Source of the DNA: Ruminococcaceae bacterium UBA866
GTDB lineage: Bacteria > Bacillota > Clostridia > Oscillospirales > Ruminococcaceae
Length of the DNA stretch: 12,843 bases
Assembly: GCA_002295325.1 (NCBI GenBank)
Contig: DBGA01000020.1
Span: 3,692 to 16,534, forward strand
Direction of reading: 5' to 3'
Made by a program: the position numbers and the translations under genes. The notes under the pieces are model-generated. The model was not told the DNA's origin. It did not search any database and worked only from the letters and a program-made list of their open reading frames with translations. Each line of letters opens with the position of its first letter. Positions within the stretch are counted from its first letter, which is position 1. Of the stretch, positions 1-7,201 are shown piece after piece.

Positions 1-49
1 GGAATACATTATCAAATTCAAATCTTATTCCGCCGTTATCTCTATCCAT
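1..49 (-). CDS. Start of a further operon gene, truncated by the window edge
   Basis: The next gene of the minus-strand operon begins here with an ATG at 49-47. Sixteen codons are visible and read MDRDNGGIRFEFDNVF. A good ribosome binding site (AGGAG) lies 7 nt before the ATG. The gap from the stop codon of the preceding oxidoreductase is only 13 nt, so it is almost certainly co-transcribed. There is too little protein to name a family; it has no hydrophobic start resembling a signal peptide. The left arm therefore continues beyond this window, and transporters, kinases or glycosidases of the pathway could lie there. Confidence 0.6.
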   Translation of the reverse strand, partial: MDRDNGGIRFEFDNVF

Positions 50-62
50 CTTAAATCTCCTG

Positions 63-908
63 TTAAATATCTATAGATATCCATTCTGATGGGGTTCTCA
101 TTGCCTTAATTCCAGCTTCTCTAATTGCCATGATTGCAATTGTATCCTCAGCCGAAACCTTTGGAATGCCAGTTTCAAAAAAGTCTACAAGTTGTTTTAT
201 AAATTCTTTGAAAAAGTTTGATCCTGCTCTAATGCTTTCGGTTGTGCCGTCATCATAATTGATAGACAAGCCAAAATCAACTTTTTCTTTAAATTGGTTA
301 ATGATTGCACATTTTTTATCAGCAAACTCAATTACCAATGATGGTGATAGCTCGCTTCCTAAAAACATAACACGTTTTGCATCTGTGCCCATAAAGCATA
401 CAACAGGTTCTATCTGGTGAATACAATAATTATCAAAATTTCCTCCACCAACGCTCAGCAATCCACTTATGCCGTCTTTTCTTGTTGCTACATATTCCTC
501 AGCAAAACGCAATGCAGAAGTTGAATAAACAGGGGTGCCATGTTCTTTTGCAAGTGCAAAAATTCTTTGAGCCTCTGCTTTGGTATTTGTAAAGGTTTTA
601 TCAACATAAGTAGGTTTTCCAGACATCATTGCAAGAGTTGAAAGTTCCTCATGGAATTCAGGATAATCAGGGGATAAAACAATCAGCACATCACTTTTTT
701 GGATAACCTCTTCCATTGTGTCACAAAGGGTAATTTTATGTTTATCTGCCCAATCACGGTTAGACATTTTGCCAACTTCTGTACCATCAATTTTAGCATA
801 AGCATAGCAAACACGATATTCGCCACCACTTGCCTCTTCAATCCATGCAGGATAATTTTCGGCATGCCACTCGTCTAAAAAATAATCAATAAATCCAATT
901 TTTTTCAT
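63..908 (-). CDS. Gfo/Idh/MocA-like oxidoreductase, atypical nucleotide-binding motif
   Basis: A 281-residue protein that I place in the Gfo/Idh/MocA family (NAD(P)-dependent sugar or cyclitol dehydrogenases) from its overall layout. It has an N-terminal Rossmann-like half, a stretch ending in YVDKTF (about 101-106) where the family has its EKP motif (catalytic Lys104), and HQIEP (about 164-168) where the catalytic His is expected. The start of the first strand reads MKKIGFIDYFLDEWHA and lacks the usual GxGxxG. It is also shorter than the typical 330-360 residues. The reading frame is open upstream to 1001, but those codons run into the palindromic repeat. I chose ATG at 908 because the family-like sequence starts there, 11 nt after GGAGG; ATG at 917 is the alternative but sits only 2 nt from the ribosome binding site. 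Last complete gene of the left arm; substrate unknown. Confidence 0.75.
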   Translation of the reverse strand: MKKIGFIDYFLDEWHAENYPAWIEEASGGEYRVCYAYAKIDGTEVGKMSNRDWADKHKITLCDTMEEVIQKSDVLIVLSPDYPEFHEELSTLAMMSGKPTYVDKTFTNTKAEAQRIFALAKEHGTPVYSTSALRFAEEYVATRKDGISGLLSVGGGNFDNYCIHQIEPVVCFMGTDAKRVMFLGSELSPSLVIEFADKKCAIINQFKEKVDFGLSINYDDGTTESIRAGSNFFKEFIKQLVDFFETGIPKVSAEDTIAIMAIREAGIKAMRTPSEWISIDI

Positions 909-967
909 AGTATTCATAACCTCCATCTCAAATGTTACTTTAGAATTCTCACACCTTTTATAAATAT

Positions 968-1027
968 ATAGTAGGGGCGACCTGTGCGGGTGAAATTTCA
1001 CGCGACCACAAGGGTCGCCCCTACTAT
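968..1027. repeat. 60-nt palindromic element (REP/MITE-like) between two genes
   Basis: Two perfect 15-nt inverted arms, ATAGTAGGGGCGACC at 968-982 and its complement at 1013-1027, flank an inner perfect 12-nt palindrome, GTGAAATTTCAC at 990-1001. Further partial pairing (TGTG/CACA) makes nearly the whole element one long hairpin. It is far more GC-rich than the surrounding DNA. From memory, elements with a GTAGGGGCGACC-type core are scattered through intergenic regions of many Clostridia genomes, which suggests a dispersed palindromic repeat rather than a gene-specific signal. It sits between two co-oriented oxidoreductase genes, so in the mRNA it would form a strong stem that could protect or terminate the transcript. 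There is no convincing T-run after it in the minus direction. Confidence 0.8.
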
Positions 1028-1046
1028 GCTTTAATTTATTTTTATT

Positions 1047-2105
1047 TTATAATGCTACTTCGCAATGTTTTTCAGCTGAATCATACATAGCTTGCATCAT
1101 CTTAGATGTCATTATTGCAGTATCGATATGCGCTGCATTCTTTCCACCGTTTAAAATACAATCTACAAAAGAATTAATTTCAGTATTAAAATGGTTAGTC
1201 TTTGGCATTGAAACGCTTGTTTCAGTTAACATGCCATTTTTAGTTGAGTAAATTTTGAACTCTGCTCCATATTGCAAACGAATACCTGCTTTATCACCAA
1301 TAAAATCAATATACATCTCGCTTTCGCCAATGTTTTGTGCCCAAGCACCATTAACAGTGATAACAGGACCTTCAGTTCTAATCAATGCTGTAACAGAATC
1401 ATCTACATCATAAGTTCCGTCTTTTTTAGGAGGACCAGCCCACATAGAAGTGTAAACATATTCTTCAATATTTTTGCCCAAACGGCTGAACGTTTCTGCA
1501 CTTACTGTTTTAGTAATTGGGTCGCCACAACAATACATAACGATATCCATAAAATGAACACCCCAGTCAATTAGTGCGCCACCACCAGCGATTGCTTTTG
1601 TTGTGAAATCTCCACCTAAGCCTGGAATTGAACGATGTGCACGAAAGGAAACATATACATGGTAAACGTCACCAAGCTCGTCTGCATCAATTAATTCTTT
1701 TATTTTGTTTACAGCTGTGTTAAAACGGTTTACAACACCAATATTCAAGGTTTTTCCAGTTTGTTGTTGCACTTTTTGCATTTCTAAGGCTTCAGCGTAG
1801 GTTCTTGCAGCCGGTTTTTCACATAAAACGTTTTTTGATGCTCTTAGTGCGTCCATAGAAATGATTGCGTGCATATGGTTTGGTGTACATACAGAAACTG
1901 CATCAATTTCCGGATCATTTAAAACTTCCTTGTAATCTGCAATTGCAGTACCGCATTTGTATTTTTCTACTGCATTTTCTGCACGTTCCATGATGATATC
2001 GCAGAAATATTTAATCTCTACTTTATCATTTTCCATATATGCTGGGATATGAGCATTATTTGCTATTGTTCCGCAACCAATAACTGCGACTTTTAACTTT
2101 TTCAT
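1047..2105 (-). CDS. Gfo/Idh/MocA family oxidoreductase (canonical)
   Basis: A 352-residue classical member of the family: soluble NAD(P)-dependent dehydrogenase of sugars, sugar acids or cyclitols. The dinucleotide-binding motif GCGTIA is at 10-15, the EKP motif with the catalytic Lys is at 96-98 (CEKP), and the substrate-pocket motif GGGALIDWGVHFMD (about 174-187) supplies the likely catalytic His184 and Asp187. The length is normal. The ATG at 2105 is supported by GGAGG 7 nt upstream. It is preceded by its own sigma-A-type promoter (2157-2185), so it can be expressed separately from the uxu genes, although it lies in the same direction. The substrate cannot be read from the sequence; context suggests an uronate- or aminosugar-derived compound. 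Confidence 0.92.
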   Translation of the reverse strand: MKKLKVAVIGCGTIANNAHIPAYMENDKVEIKYFCDIIMERAENAVEKYKCGTAIADYKEVLNDPEIDAVSVCTPNHMHAIISMDALRASKNVLCEKPAARTYAEALEMQKVQQQTGKTLNIGVVNRFNTAVNKIKELIDADELGDVYHVYVSFRAHRSIPGLGGDFTTKAIAGGGALIDWGVHFMDIVMYCCGDPITKTVSAETFSRLGKNIEEYVYTSMWAGPPKKDGTYDVDDSVTALIRTEGPVITVNGAWAQNIGESEMYIDFIGDKAGIRLQYGAEFKIYSTKNGMLTETSVSMPKTNHFNTEINSFVDCILNGGKNAAHIDTAIMTSKMMQAMYDSAEKHCEVAL

Positions 2106-2156
2106 AAAATGTCCTCCACCCTTATTTAAACAATACTATTTGGTTAATTCGTAATC

Positions 2157-2185
2157 ATTATATACATAATTTTCAAAAATTGCAA
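2157..2185 (-). promoter_or_regulatory. Internal sigma-A promoter for the distal oxidoreductase genes
   Basis: On the minus strand, TTGCAA (2185-2180) is followed by a 17-nt spacer and a perfect TATAAT (2162-2157). Transcription would start near 2150, giving a short leader of about 45 nt before the ATG at 2105. It lies in the only long gap (152 nt) of this part of the arm. I see no copy of the GTAACCGAT operator at it, so it may escape the control of the main promoter. Confidence 0.65.
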
Positions 2186-2211
2186 CTACATAACTTGTCT
2201 AAATACTTAAC

Positions 2212-2236
2212 ATTATTTGCTGTGATGGCAAATAAT
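2212..2236. other. Perfect 9-bp hairpin after the SDR gene
   Basis: ATTATTTGC (2212-2220) and GCAAATAAT (2228-2236) form a perfect stem with a 7-nt loop, 21 nt beyond the SDR stop codon. The stem is AT-rich and has no real T-run after it on the minus strand, so a strong terminator is unlikely. A weak terminator or an RNA-processing/stability stem is more plausible. It separates the SDR gene from the internal promoter. Confidence 0.4.
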
Positions 2237-2257
2237 ACTTAGAGTGGTTTTTACCAT

Positions 2258-3106
2258 CTATACACCTGAATAAGCACTGAAACCACCGTCAACTGGGATT
2301 ACTACTCCTGTAACAAAACCTGCTGCCTCTTGTGACAGTAAATATAGCAATGTACCCACAAGTTCTTCTTCCTTGCCGAATCTGCCCATTGGGGTTGCGT
2401 TTAGTATTTTATCTGTGCGAGGTGTTGGCGTGCCATCTTCATTAAAAAGCAATTTTTCATTTTGTGCAGTTACAAAAAAGCCTGGCGCAATCGCATTTAC
2501 ACGGATTCCAGCCTTTGAGAAGTGAACTGCCAACCATTGTGTAAAGTTGCTAATCGCTGCCTTTGCAGCACTATATGCGGGTATTTTTGTAAGAGGGGTA
2601 AAAGCATTCATTGAGGATACATTTAAAATGGTGCAGCCCTTTTTACCAAGCATATCCTCTGCAAAAACCTGTGTTGGTAATAGTGTTCCCATGAAATTAA
2701 GATCAAACACGAACTCTACGCCGCTTTTATCAAGGTTAAAAAAGCTAGTAATATCTTTGTCTACATCACCCTCGAAATAGTATTCATTCGTAGTCGTTGC
2801 TTTTGGACTATTCCCACCGGCACCGTTAATCAAAATATCACAACTGCCAAAATCTTTTTTTATTTGCTCATGCACTTCATTTAACATATCTTTATCTAAT
2901 ACATTTGCCTTATATCCTTTTGCAGTTAGCCCAGCTTTGTTCATTTCATCGGCATATTTTTCCACAGCCTCCAAATTGATGTCAAGCAATGCTACCTTAG
3001 CACCACATTGGGCAATTGAACGAGCAAACATATTGCAAAGAACTCCACCTGCTCCAGTAATAACAGCAACCTTGCCGTTTAAATCAATATTTAAAGGTAA
3101 TTTCAT
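2258..3106 (-). CDS. SDR-family D-mannonate oxidoreductase (UxuB-like)
   Basis: A 282-residue classical short-chain dehydrogenase that would interconvert D-fructuronate and D-mannonate with NAD(H), next to mannonate dehydratase in hexuronate catabolism. Visible motifs: the cofactor glycine motif TGAGGVLC (17-24), the acidic residue D42 after the second strand (which favours NAD(H)), NGAG (94-97), catalytic Ser around 164-165, and Tyr178/Lys182 in YSAAK. The extended loop between NGAG and the catalytic Ser is typical of this subfamily. The frame is open to 3124, but I chose ATG at 3106: it overlaps the uxuA stop as ATGA and follows GGGAGG by 10 nt. The specific function rests mainly on linkage to uxuA and family resemblance; a related gluconate- or ketouronate-type SDR is possible. 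Enterobacterial UxuB belongs to an unrelated family, so I give no symbol. Confidence 0.82.
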   Translation of the reverse strand: MKLPLNIDLNGKVAVITGAGGVLCNMFARSIAQCGAKVALLDINLEAVEKYADEMNKAGLTAKGYKANVLDKDMLNEVHEQIKKDFGSCDILINGAGGNSPKATTTNEYYFEGDVDKDITSFFNLDKSGVEFVFDLNFMGTLLPTQVFAEDMLGKKGCTILNVSSMNAFTPLTKIPAYSAAKAAISNFTQWLAVHFSKAGIRVNAIAPGFFVTAQNEKLLFNEDGTPTPRTDKILNATPMGRFGKEEELVGTLLYLLSQEAAGFVTGVVIPVDGGFSAYSGV

Positions 3107-4140
3107 TTGCTCAAAGCCTCCCATATTCCTGTAATATAGCTTGCACCTAGTGCTCTATCATATAGTCCATAACCTGCTCTTCCAGTTTCTCCCCAAATCA
3201 TTCTGCCGTGGTCGGGGCGAATATAACCCTCAAAGTTATGCTTATGCAATGCTTTCAAGATAGCAACCATATCCAATGAGCCACAAGGTGAAAAGTGTGC
3301 TGACTCTTCAAAGCTACCGTCGTCAAACAGCTTTACATTTCTAACGTGCATGAAGTGAATTCTTCCCTGTGCAGCATACTTATCAATCATTTTCACAACG
3401 TCATTTGACTTTGTACAACCCAAAGAACCTGTGCACAAGGTTAAGCCATTATATCTGTTATCAACCAGCTTTAAAAAACGGTCCAAATTCTCTTCACAAG
3501 TGATGATGCGAGGTAACCCAAAGATTGGATAAGGTGGATCGTCTGGATGAAGTGCCATTGTTACGTCACATTCCTCTGCAACAGGAATAATTGCCTTTAA
3601 GAAATACTCTAGGTTTTCCCACAAGTTTTCTTCGTTTAGCTTTGCATACTCAGCAAATAGATTTTGTAAATCTTCTTTTTTGTAGCTGCTATCCCATCCC
3701 GGAAGGGACAACTCTCCTGTCAGTGGATCCATTTTTTTAAGTTGCTCTACATAATAAACCAATGCAGTTGATCCATCTTCTAGCTCTTTATCAAGCTGAG
3801 TTCTTGTCCAGTCAAATACTGGCATGAAGTTGTAACAAATACACTTAACCCCTGCTTTGCTAAGTCGTCTTATATTCTCGCAATAGTTTGCAATATACTT
3901 GTCTCTTGAAGGTTTTCCAAGCTTAATATCTTCGTGTACCGGAACACTCTCAATCACTTCAAAATGCAAACCATTTTTCTCGACATTTTCTTTTAATTTA
4001 GCAATGCTTTCTTCGCCCCATACTTCGCCAACAGGAACATCATAAACCGCTGTCACAATGCTGTGCATATTCGGTATTTGTCTTATATGTTCAAGGGTTA
4101 CCTTATCGTTTTCCCCGTACCATCTAAATGATAATTTCAT
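3103..4140 (-). CDS. uxuA: Mannonate dehydratase
   Basis: A 345-residue UxuA-type TIM barrel that dehydrates D-mannonate to 2-keto-3-deoxy-D-gluconate in the cytoplasm. Signature segments are clear: ALHPDDPP (His198), LTLCTGSLG (Cys236), HFMHVRN (His265) and [11 protein letters not shown] (Asp310/His311). His198, Cys236, His265 and Asp310 match the Mn(II) ligand set I remember for the Streptococcus suis enzyme, so it should be active. The length fits the family. The start overlaps the stop of the esterase gene as ATGA, and the ribosome binding site AAGGAGG lies 10 nt upstream inside that gene, so translation is coupled on both sides. No uronate isomerase (uxaC) or KDG kinase/aldolase gene is visible here. 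Confidence 0.96.
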   Translation of the reverse strand: MKLSFRWYGENDKVTLEHIRQIPNMHSIVTAVYDVPVGEVWGEESIAKLKENVEKNGLHFEVIESVPVHEDIKLGKPSRDKYIANYCENIRRLSKAGVKCICYNFMPVFDWTRTQLDKELEDGSTALVYYVEQLKKMDPLTGELSLPGWDSSYKKEDLQNLFAEYAKLNEENLWENLEYFLKAIIPVAEECDVTMALHPDDPPYPIFGLPRIITCEENLDRFLKLVDNRYNGLTLCTGSLGCTKSNDVVKMIDKYAAQGRIHFMHVRNVKLFDDGSFEESAHFSPCGSLDMVAILKALHKHNFEGYIRPDHGRMIWGETGRAGYGLYDRALGASYITGIWEALSK

Positions 4141-5099
4141 CTATAATCTGCCTCCTTAATTGCTTTCATAATATTTTTTGCCATTTCCTCAAATCCAAAC
4201 GCGTTAGGGTGCAACCCCTTGTCAATATATGCTTCATAAACATGAGGCACAAGTTTCGTTCCATTAATGACAGCAAAGCCGTATTCTTCTGCTTTTCTTG
4301 TAATAACCTTACGAATTTGACGCATCTTTTGAATTGCCTCTTCGCTATCCAAGTTACCTCTCCATATAGGTGTAATGATATAAATTTCTTTATCTGGATA
4401 GATAGCTTTTAATTTTTTATAATATGCGTGCACATTCTCTTCAATTGTATTGATACTTTCTATACGAGTGTAATCGTTTGTACCATAAGCTACCGTTACA
4501 ATATCAGGGTCAAATGCCAAATTTTCATCTAGTGAATCTGCATTATATACATAACCGCCAACTCCATGGTTGAGCAACTGAGCGTCCCATTCTCTCTCCA
4601 AGATAGAAGTATATGTAATAGATGTCAACTCGCTAAGCATACCTTGCGTGATAGAGTCTCCCAAGGCAAGATACTTTTTACAGCCACTCTTATCTACAGG
4701 AGTGTAATCCCCAAGATGTAAATTGCTGATAACTGCGTCACACATATATGGAAGATAAATTGTTATTTTGCTCTTTTCCTGTTTTGTTCTTTGATAGAGA
4801 ATCGTGTCCTCATCGTGACATTCTTCCCATCGGTATGTTTTTGTAAAAACGTCATCTTCATATACGTCAAACACCACACGCTCTCTTGAGTAAGCTTTAA
4901 TCTTAAAATCAAAACTAATTGACTCTGCATCTGTGTAAAAGCTCATTGTGATGCCTGCATTGTTGATAGCTCTTAAATATACACCCTCACCAAATAACTT
5001 ATAGTGAGCAATTTGTTTATCAGTAAAACGTCTTAAACAGTATCCCTCACTTGTTTTTTCAATATAAGGACAGTTTTGAAAAATTCTTTTGAATTCCAT
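4137..5099 (-). CDS. Cytoplasmic SGNH/GDSL-type carbohydrate esterase
   Basis: A 320-residue two-domain protein. Residues about 1-135 are beta-rich and resemble the jelly-roll accessory domain found before the hydrolase domain in CE2-like and related esterases. Residues about 140-320 are an SGNH hydrolase: block I GDSIT with nucleophile Ser149, block II with GVGG (179-182), block III GTND (206-209), and block [11 protein letters not shown] with Asp293 and His297. All four catalytic elements are present. There is no signal peptide or membrane segment, so it probably removes acetyl or another acyl group from an imported oligosaccharide inside the cell. It starts after AAGGAG and overlaps uxuA. 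It is the first gene after a terminator-like structure, so its expression, and that of uxuA and the SDR, would depend on read-through. The exact substrate is unknown. Confidence 0.85.
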   Translation of the reverse strand: MEFKRIFQNCPYIEKTSEGYCLRRFTDKQIAHYKLFGEGVYLRAINNAGITMSFYTDAESISFDFKIKAYSRERVVFDVYEDDVFTKTYRWEECHDEDTILYQRTKQEKSKITIYLPYMCDAVISNLHLGDYTPVDKSGCKKYLALGDSITQGMLSELTSITYTSILEREWDAQLLNHGVGGYVYNADSLDENLAFDPDIVTVAYGTNDYTRIESINTIEENVHAYYKKLKAIYPDKEIYIITPIWRGNLDSEEAIQKMRQIRKVITRKAEEYGFAVINGTKLVPHVYEAYIDKGLHPNAFGFEEMAKNIMKAIKEADYR

Positions 5100-5127
5100 A
5101 CTATATATCTCCTTAGATTATTCTGAT

Positions 5128-5190
5128 TAAAAAAATTGCCCTCCTCCACCAAAGCAAAGAAGGGCAGGTGCAGGGTCATTGTGCACCAAA
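5128..5190 (-). terminator. Tandem hairpins with T-run: terminator or attenuator inside the operon
   Basis: On the minus strand, right after the stop of the upstream oxidoreductase, come two adjacent stems. The first, GGTGCA/TGCACC (5187-5167), has a 9-nt loop. The second, TGCCCTTCTTT with GGAGGAGGGCA (5166-5137; 11 pairs counting G-U), has an 8-nt loop and is followed by ATTTTTTT, a good intrinsic terminator. The segment CCTGCACC (5174-5167) could instead pair with GGTGGAGG (5150-5143) at 7 of 8 positions, which would break both stems. This suggests, but does not prove, a terminator/antiterminator switch controlling entry into the esterase-uxuA-SDR genes. Only about 37 nt separate the stem from the next ATG, leaving no room for a new promoter. 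Confidence 0.7.
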
Positions 5191-5211
5191 TAGTTCTATT
5201 AATCTTTTATA

Positions 5212-6093
5212 TTAAGCTTCAATTATAACTTCTTGTTTTGTGTGCAAGGATTTAATAATTGCGTTAATTATATATACTGGTTTTGCAATGTTGTCATAGC
5301 TAATAGGCATTACGCCAGTTCTAAGCATTGAAATGAACTTTTCAACCTCAAGGTCATAAATACTTGCAATGTCTATCTCACGATAAACGTTTTTATTTTT
5401 ACCAAATATCACACAGCTGGAAATTGCACTTTCATCTGTATAATGCATAGTAATGTCAAAGTTTTCATAACGTGCAGTTACTACTACCGTACCGCTATTC
5501 TCAACAGCCAATACACTCTTCATATCATAGCCAAAGATAGTAAGTGCCATCTCTGTAAGGTGTGATGCATAAAAGAATATACCATCATAGATGCTGTTTC
5601 TTTGTACTGCAAAGTTGATAGCACCGCTACAAAACGTATTAGTTGCCATCATAGCTTGGGCATTATTTTTAAGTGTAACTACATCATAAGCATATTTACA
5701 GCCAGAACCACCTGTCAAAAGAACGTTATTTTTTTGTGCTTGCTCCATTAAATCAGCTGTTTGTGCGTTATCTGAAGTGATGGGTTTATCGATAAATACC
5801 GGCATCCCCATCTTAATGAAAGGCATAGCATACTCATAGTGAACTGATCCACATCTTGATGTAATCATCATTGCATCTACCTTACCGATAAAGTCCTCAG
5901 GTTTTTGTGCAATAAAATCTACGCCAACTTGATCCATAATTACTTGTGTTGAGTCTGTATCTGGTCCATAAACACCTACTATACGAGCATCTTCATAAAG
6001 ATGTTTACCTGTTTTAGCATCAGGTAGATTGATAATCTTAGCAAAAGCTAGTGCATGGGAGTTTTCTGTTCCGATAATACCAATTCTAAACAT
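5212..6093 (-). CDS. Gfo/Idh/MocA-like oxidoreductase, GTENSHA subgroup
   Basis: A 293-residue protein with Gfo/Idh/MocA layout. The first strand reads MFRIGIIGTENSHA, so the glycine-rich turn is GTENSH instead of GxGxxG. The EKP equivalent is FIDKPI, with Lys103 as the probable catalytic base partner, and FYASHLTEM (His178) lies where the family has its second catalytic residue. It is shorter than canonical members because the C-terminal sheet region is trimmed. Start at ATG 6093, after GAGGA with 8-nt spacing; 17 nt separate it from the upstream oxidoreductase gene. A dehydrogenase or epimerase-like redox role on a sugar derivative is likely, but the altered cofactor motif means NAD(P) binding should not be taken for granted. 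Confidence 0.8.
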   Translation of the reverse strand: MFRIGIIGTENSHALAFAKIINLPDAKTGKHLYEDARIVGVYGPDTDSTQVIMDQVGVDFIAQKPEDFIGKVDAMMITSRCGSVHYEYAMPFIKMGMPVFIDKPITSDNAQTADLMEQAQKNNVLLTGGSGCKYAYDVVTLKNNAQAMMATNTFCSGAINFAVQRNSIYDGIFFYASHLTEMALTIFGYDMKSVLAVENSGTVVVTARYENFDITMHYTDESAISSCVIFGKNKNVYREIDIASIYDLEVEKFISMLRTGVMPISYDNIAKPVYIINAIIKSLHTKQEVIIEA

Positions 6094-6110
6094 AACTTAA
6101 GTCCTCGTGA

Positions 6111-7181
6111 TTACGCATCAAATTTTGGAAGTGGGTTTTGTAAATGACATTGTTCCATAACATAAATCTGTTGTTTTACTTGCTCTGGAGTGATAACCAG
6201 TGGTGCTCCATTTACAAGATGCTCGTACACTGTGCTGTAGAATTTTTTAACTGCATAGGTAAAGGTTCTTGGGTCAGTAGTTTTCCATTGCTCGTCTACC
6301 CATGTCAGTTTCTCAGAACAGTATTTTGGCAAGCCCTCTTCATCCATTAATGGAGTTTTGATTAGAGTTTGCTCTGGAGCATCCTCTGCATTGAAATATT
6401 TCCAATCAATTTGAGTCATGTTGCCTTTTAGTCCACCCTTTGTACCATGAATTTTATAGTTGAAATCTGAGTAAGCATCACAAGATGAAATTTCAACGTC
6501 AATAAGCGGACGGTCTGGTGCTGTAAGGATAAGTTTTACATAATCTTCAGCATCACCAAAGGTGTTGGCTCTGTCCATTTTGCAAAGAACATTTGGTACG
6601 CCGTTATAGAAATCTAAAAGGTTTAGTGCTTGGTCAACTGGGTGAGGCCCTGTGTTATAAAGACTTCCTGCATTAAAATCTTGACAGCACTGCCAATCCC
6701 ATCTTCTTGCATAGCCGTTAAATGAAATGCTGATTTGAACCAATCTGCCTAAAACACCTGAATTGATTACGTCTTTAACCTTTTCAAAATATGGTGCAAA
6801 ACGTGATTGTTGGAATACTGCAAGCATACGATTATTTTTCTTGGATGCATCAATCATAGCTTGAACCTCATCAGCAGTTTTTGCACAAGGTTTTTCACAC
6901 AATACATTAAATCCGTGATTTAATAAGTCAATTGTAATTTCTGCGTGCATTTGGCTGAAAGAAGCATTTACTACAAAGTCAATGTCAGTTCTTCCAAACA
7001 ATTCTTGATAAGTCTCAAATGCTTCACAGCCATACTCTTTTTTCGCTCTCTCTCGACGTATTTCCAATGCGTCTACTACCGCAACAACCTCAAATCGTTG
7101 TGTGTCTGTAAGCAAGTGTTTGCCGTGAATATCCCTTCCACTTCTTCCCTGCCCGATAATTGCCAATCTTAATTTTTTCAT
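6111..7181 (-). CDS. Gfo/Idh/MocA family oxidoreductase (canonical)
   Basis: A 356-residue NAD(P)-dependent oxidoreductase with a full set of motifs: GQGRSG at about 10-15, CEKP with the catalytic Lys at about 97, and GSLYNTGPHPVDQAL with His about 180 in the position of the family's substrate-binding histidine. The family includes inositol and scyllo-inositol dehydrogenases, glucose-fructose oxidoreductase and glycoside 3-dehydrogenases; I cannot choose among these by eye. The open frame extends to a GTG at 7190, but that codon lies inside the ribosome binding site (AAAGG). ATG at 7181, 8 nt further on, is the better start. It directly follows the TIM-barrel gene (20 nt), a pairing often seen in inositol and glycoside-oxidation loci. 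Confidence 0.92.
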   Translation of the reverse strand: MKKLRLAIIGQGRSGRDIHGKHLLTDTQRFEVVAVVDALEIRRERAKKEYGCEAFETYQELFGRTDIDFVVNASFSQMHAEITIDLLNHGFNVLCEKPCAKTADEVQAMIDASKKNNRMLAVFQQSRFAPYFEKVKDVINSGVLGRLVQISISFNGYARRWDWQCCQDFNAGSLYNTGPHPVDQALNLLDFYNGVPNVLCKMDRANTFGDAEDYVKLILTAPDRPLIDVEISSCDAYSDFNYKIHGTKGGLKGNMTQIDWKYFNAEDAPEQTLIKTPLMDEEGLPKYCSEKLTWVDEQWKTTDPRTFTYAVKKFYSTVYEHLVNGAPLVITPEQVKQQIYVMEQCHLQNPLPKFDA

Positions 7182-7201
7182 CAAACTCACCTTTCTTCTC
7201 T

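Noticed and set aside
968..1027. Single palindrome considered as a CRISPR repeat or tRNA-like structure
   Set aside because: There is only one copy in the window, with no spacers, no tRNA cloverleaf features and no cas genes.
1272..1574. Plus-strand open frame of 100 codons
   Set aside because: It lies entirely antisense to a canonical oxidoreductase gene, has no ribosome binding site or recognisable protein features, and is explained as a shadow frame.
2142..2156. GGTTAATTCGTAATC near the start of the internal promoter, considered as a fourth operator
   Set aside because: It has a central CG but does not share the AGTAACCGAT core and only a minority of half-site positions match; chance in AT-rich DNA is a better explanation.
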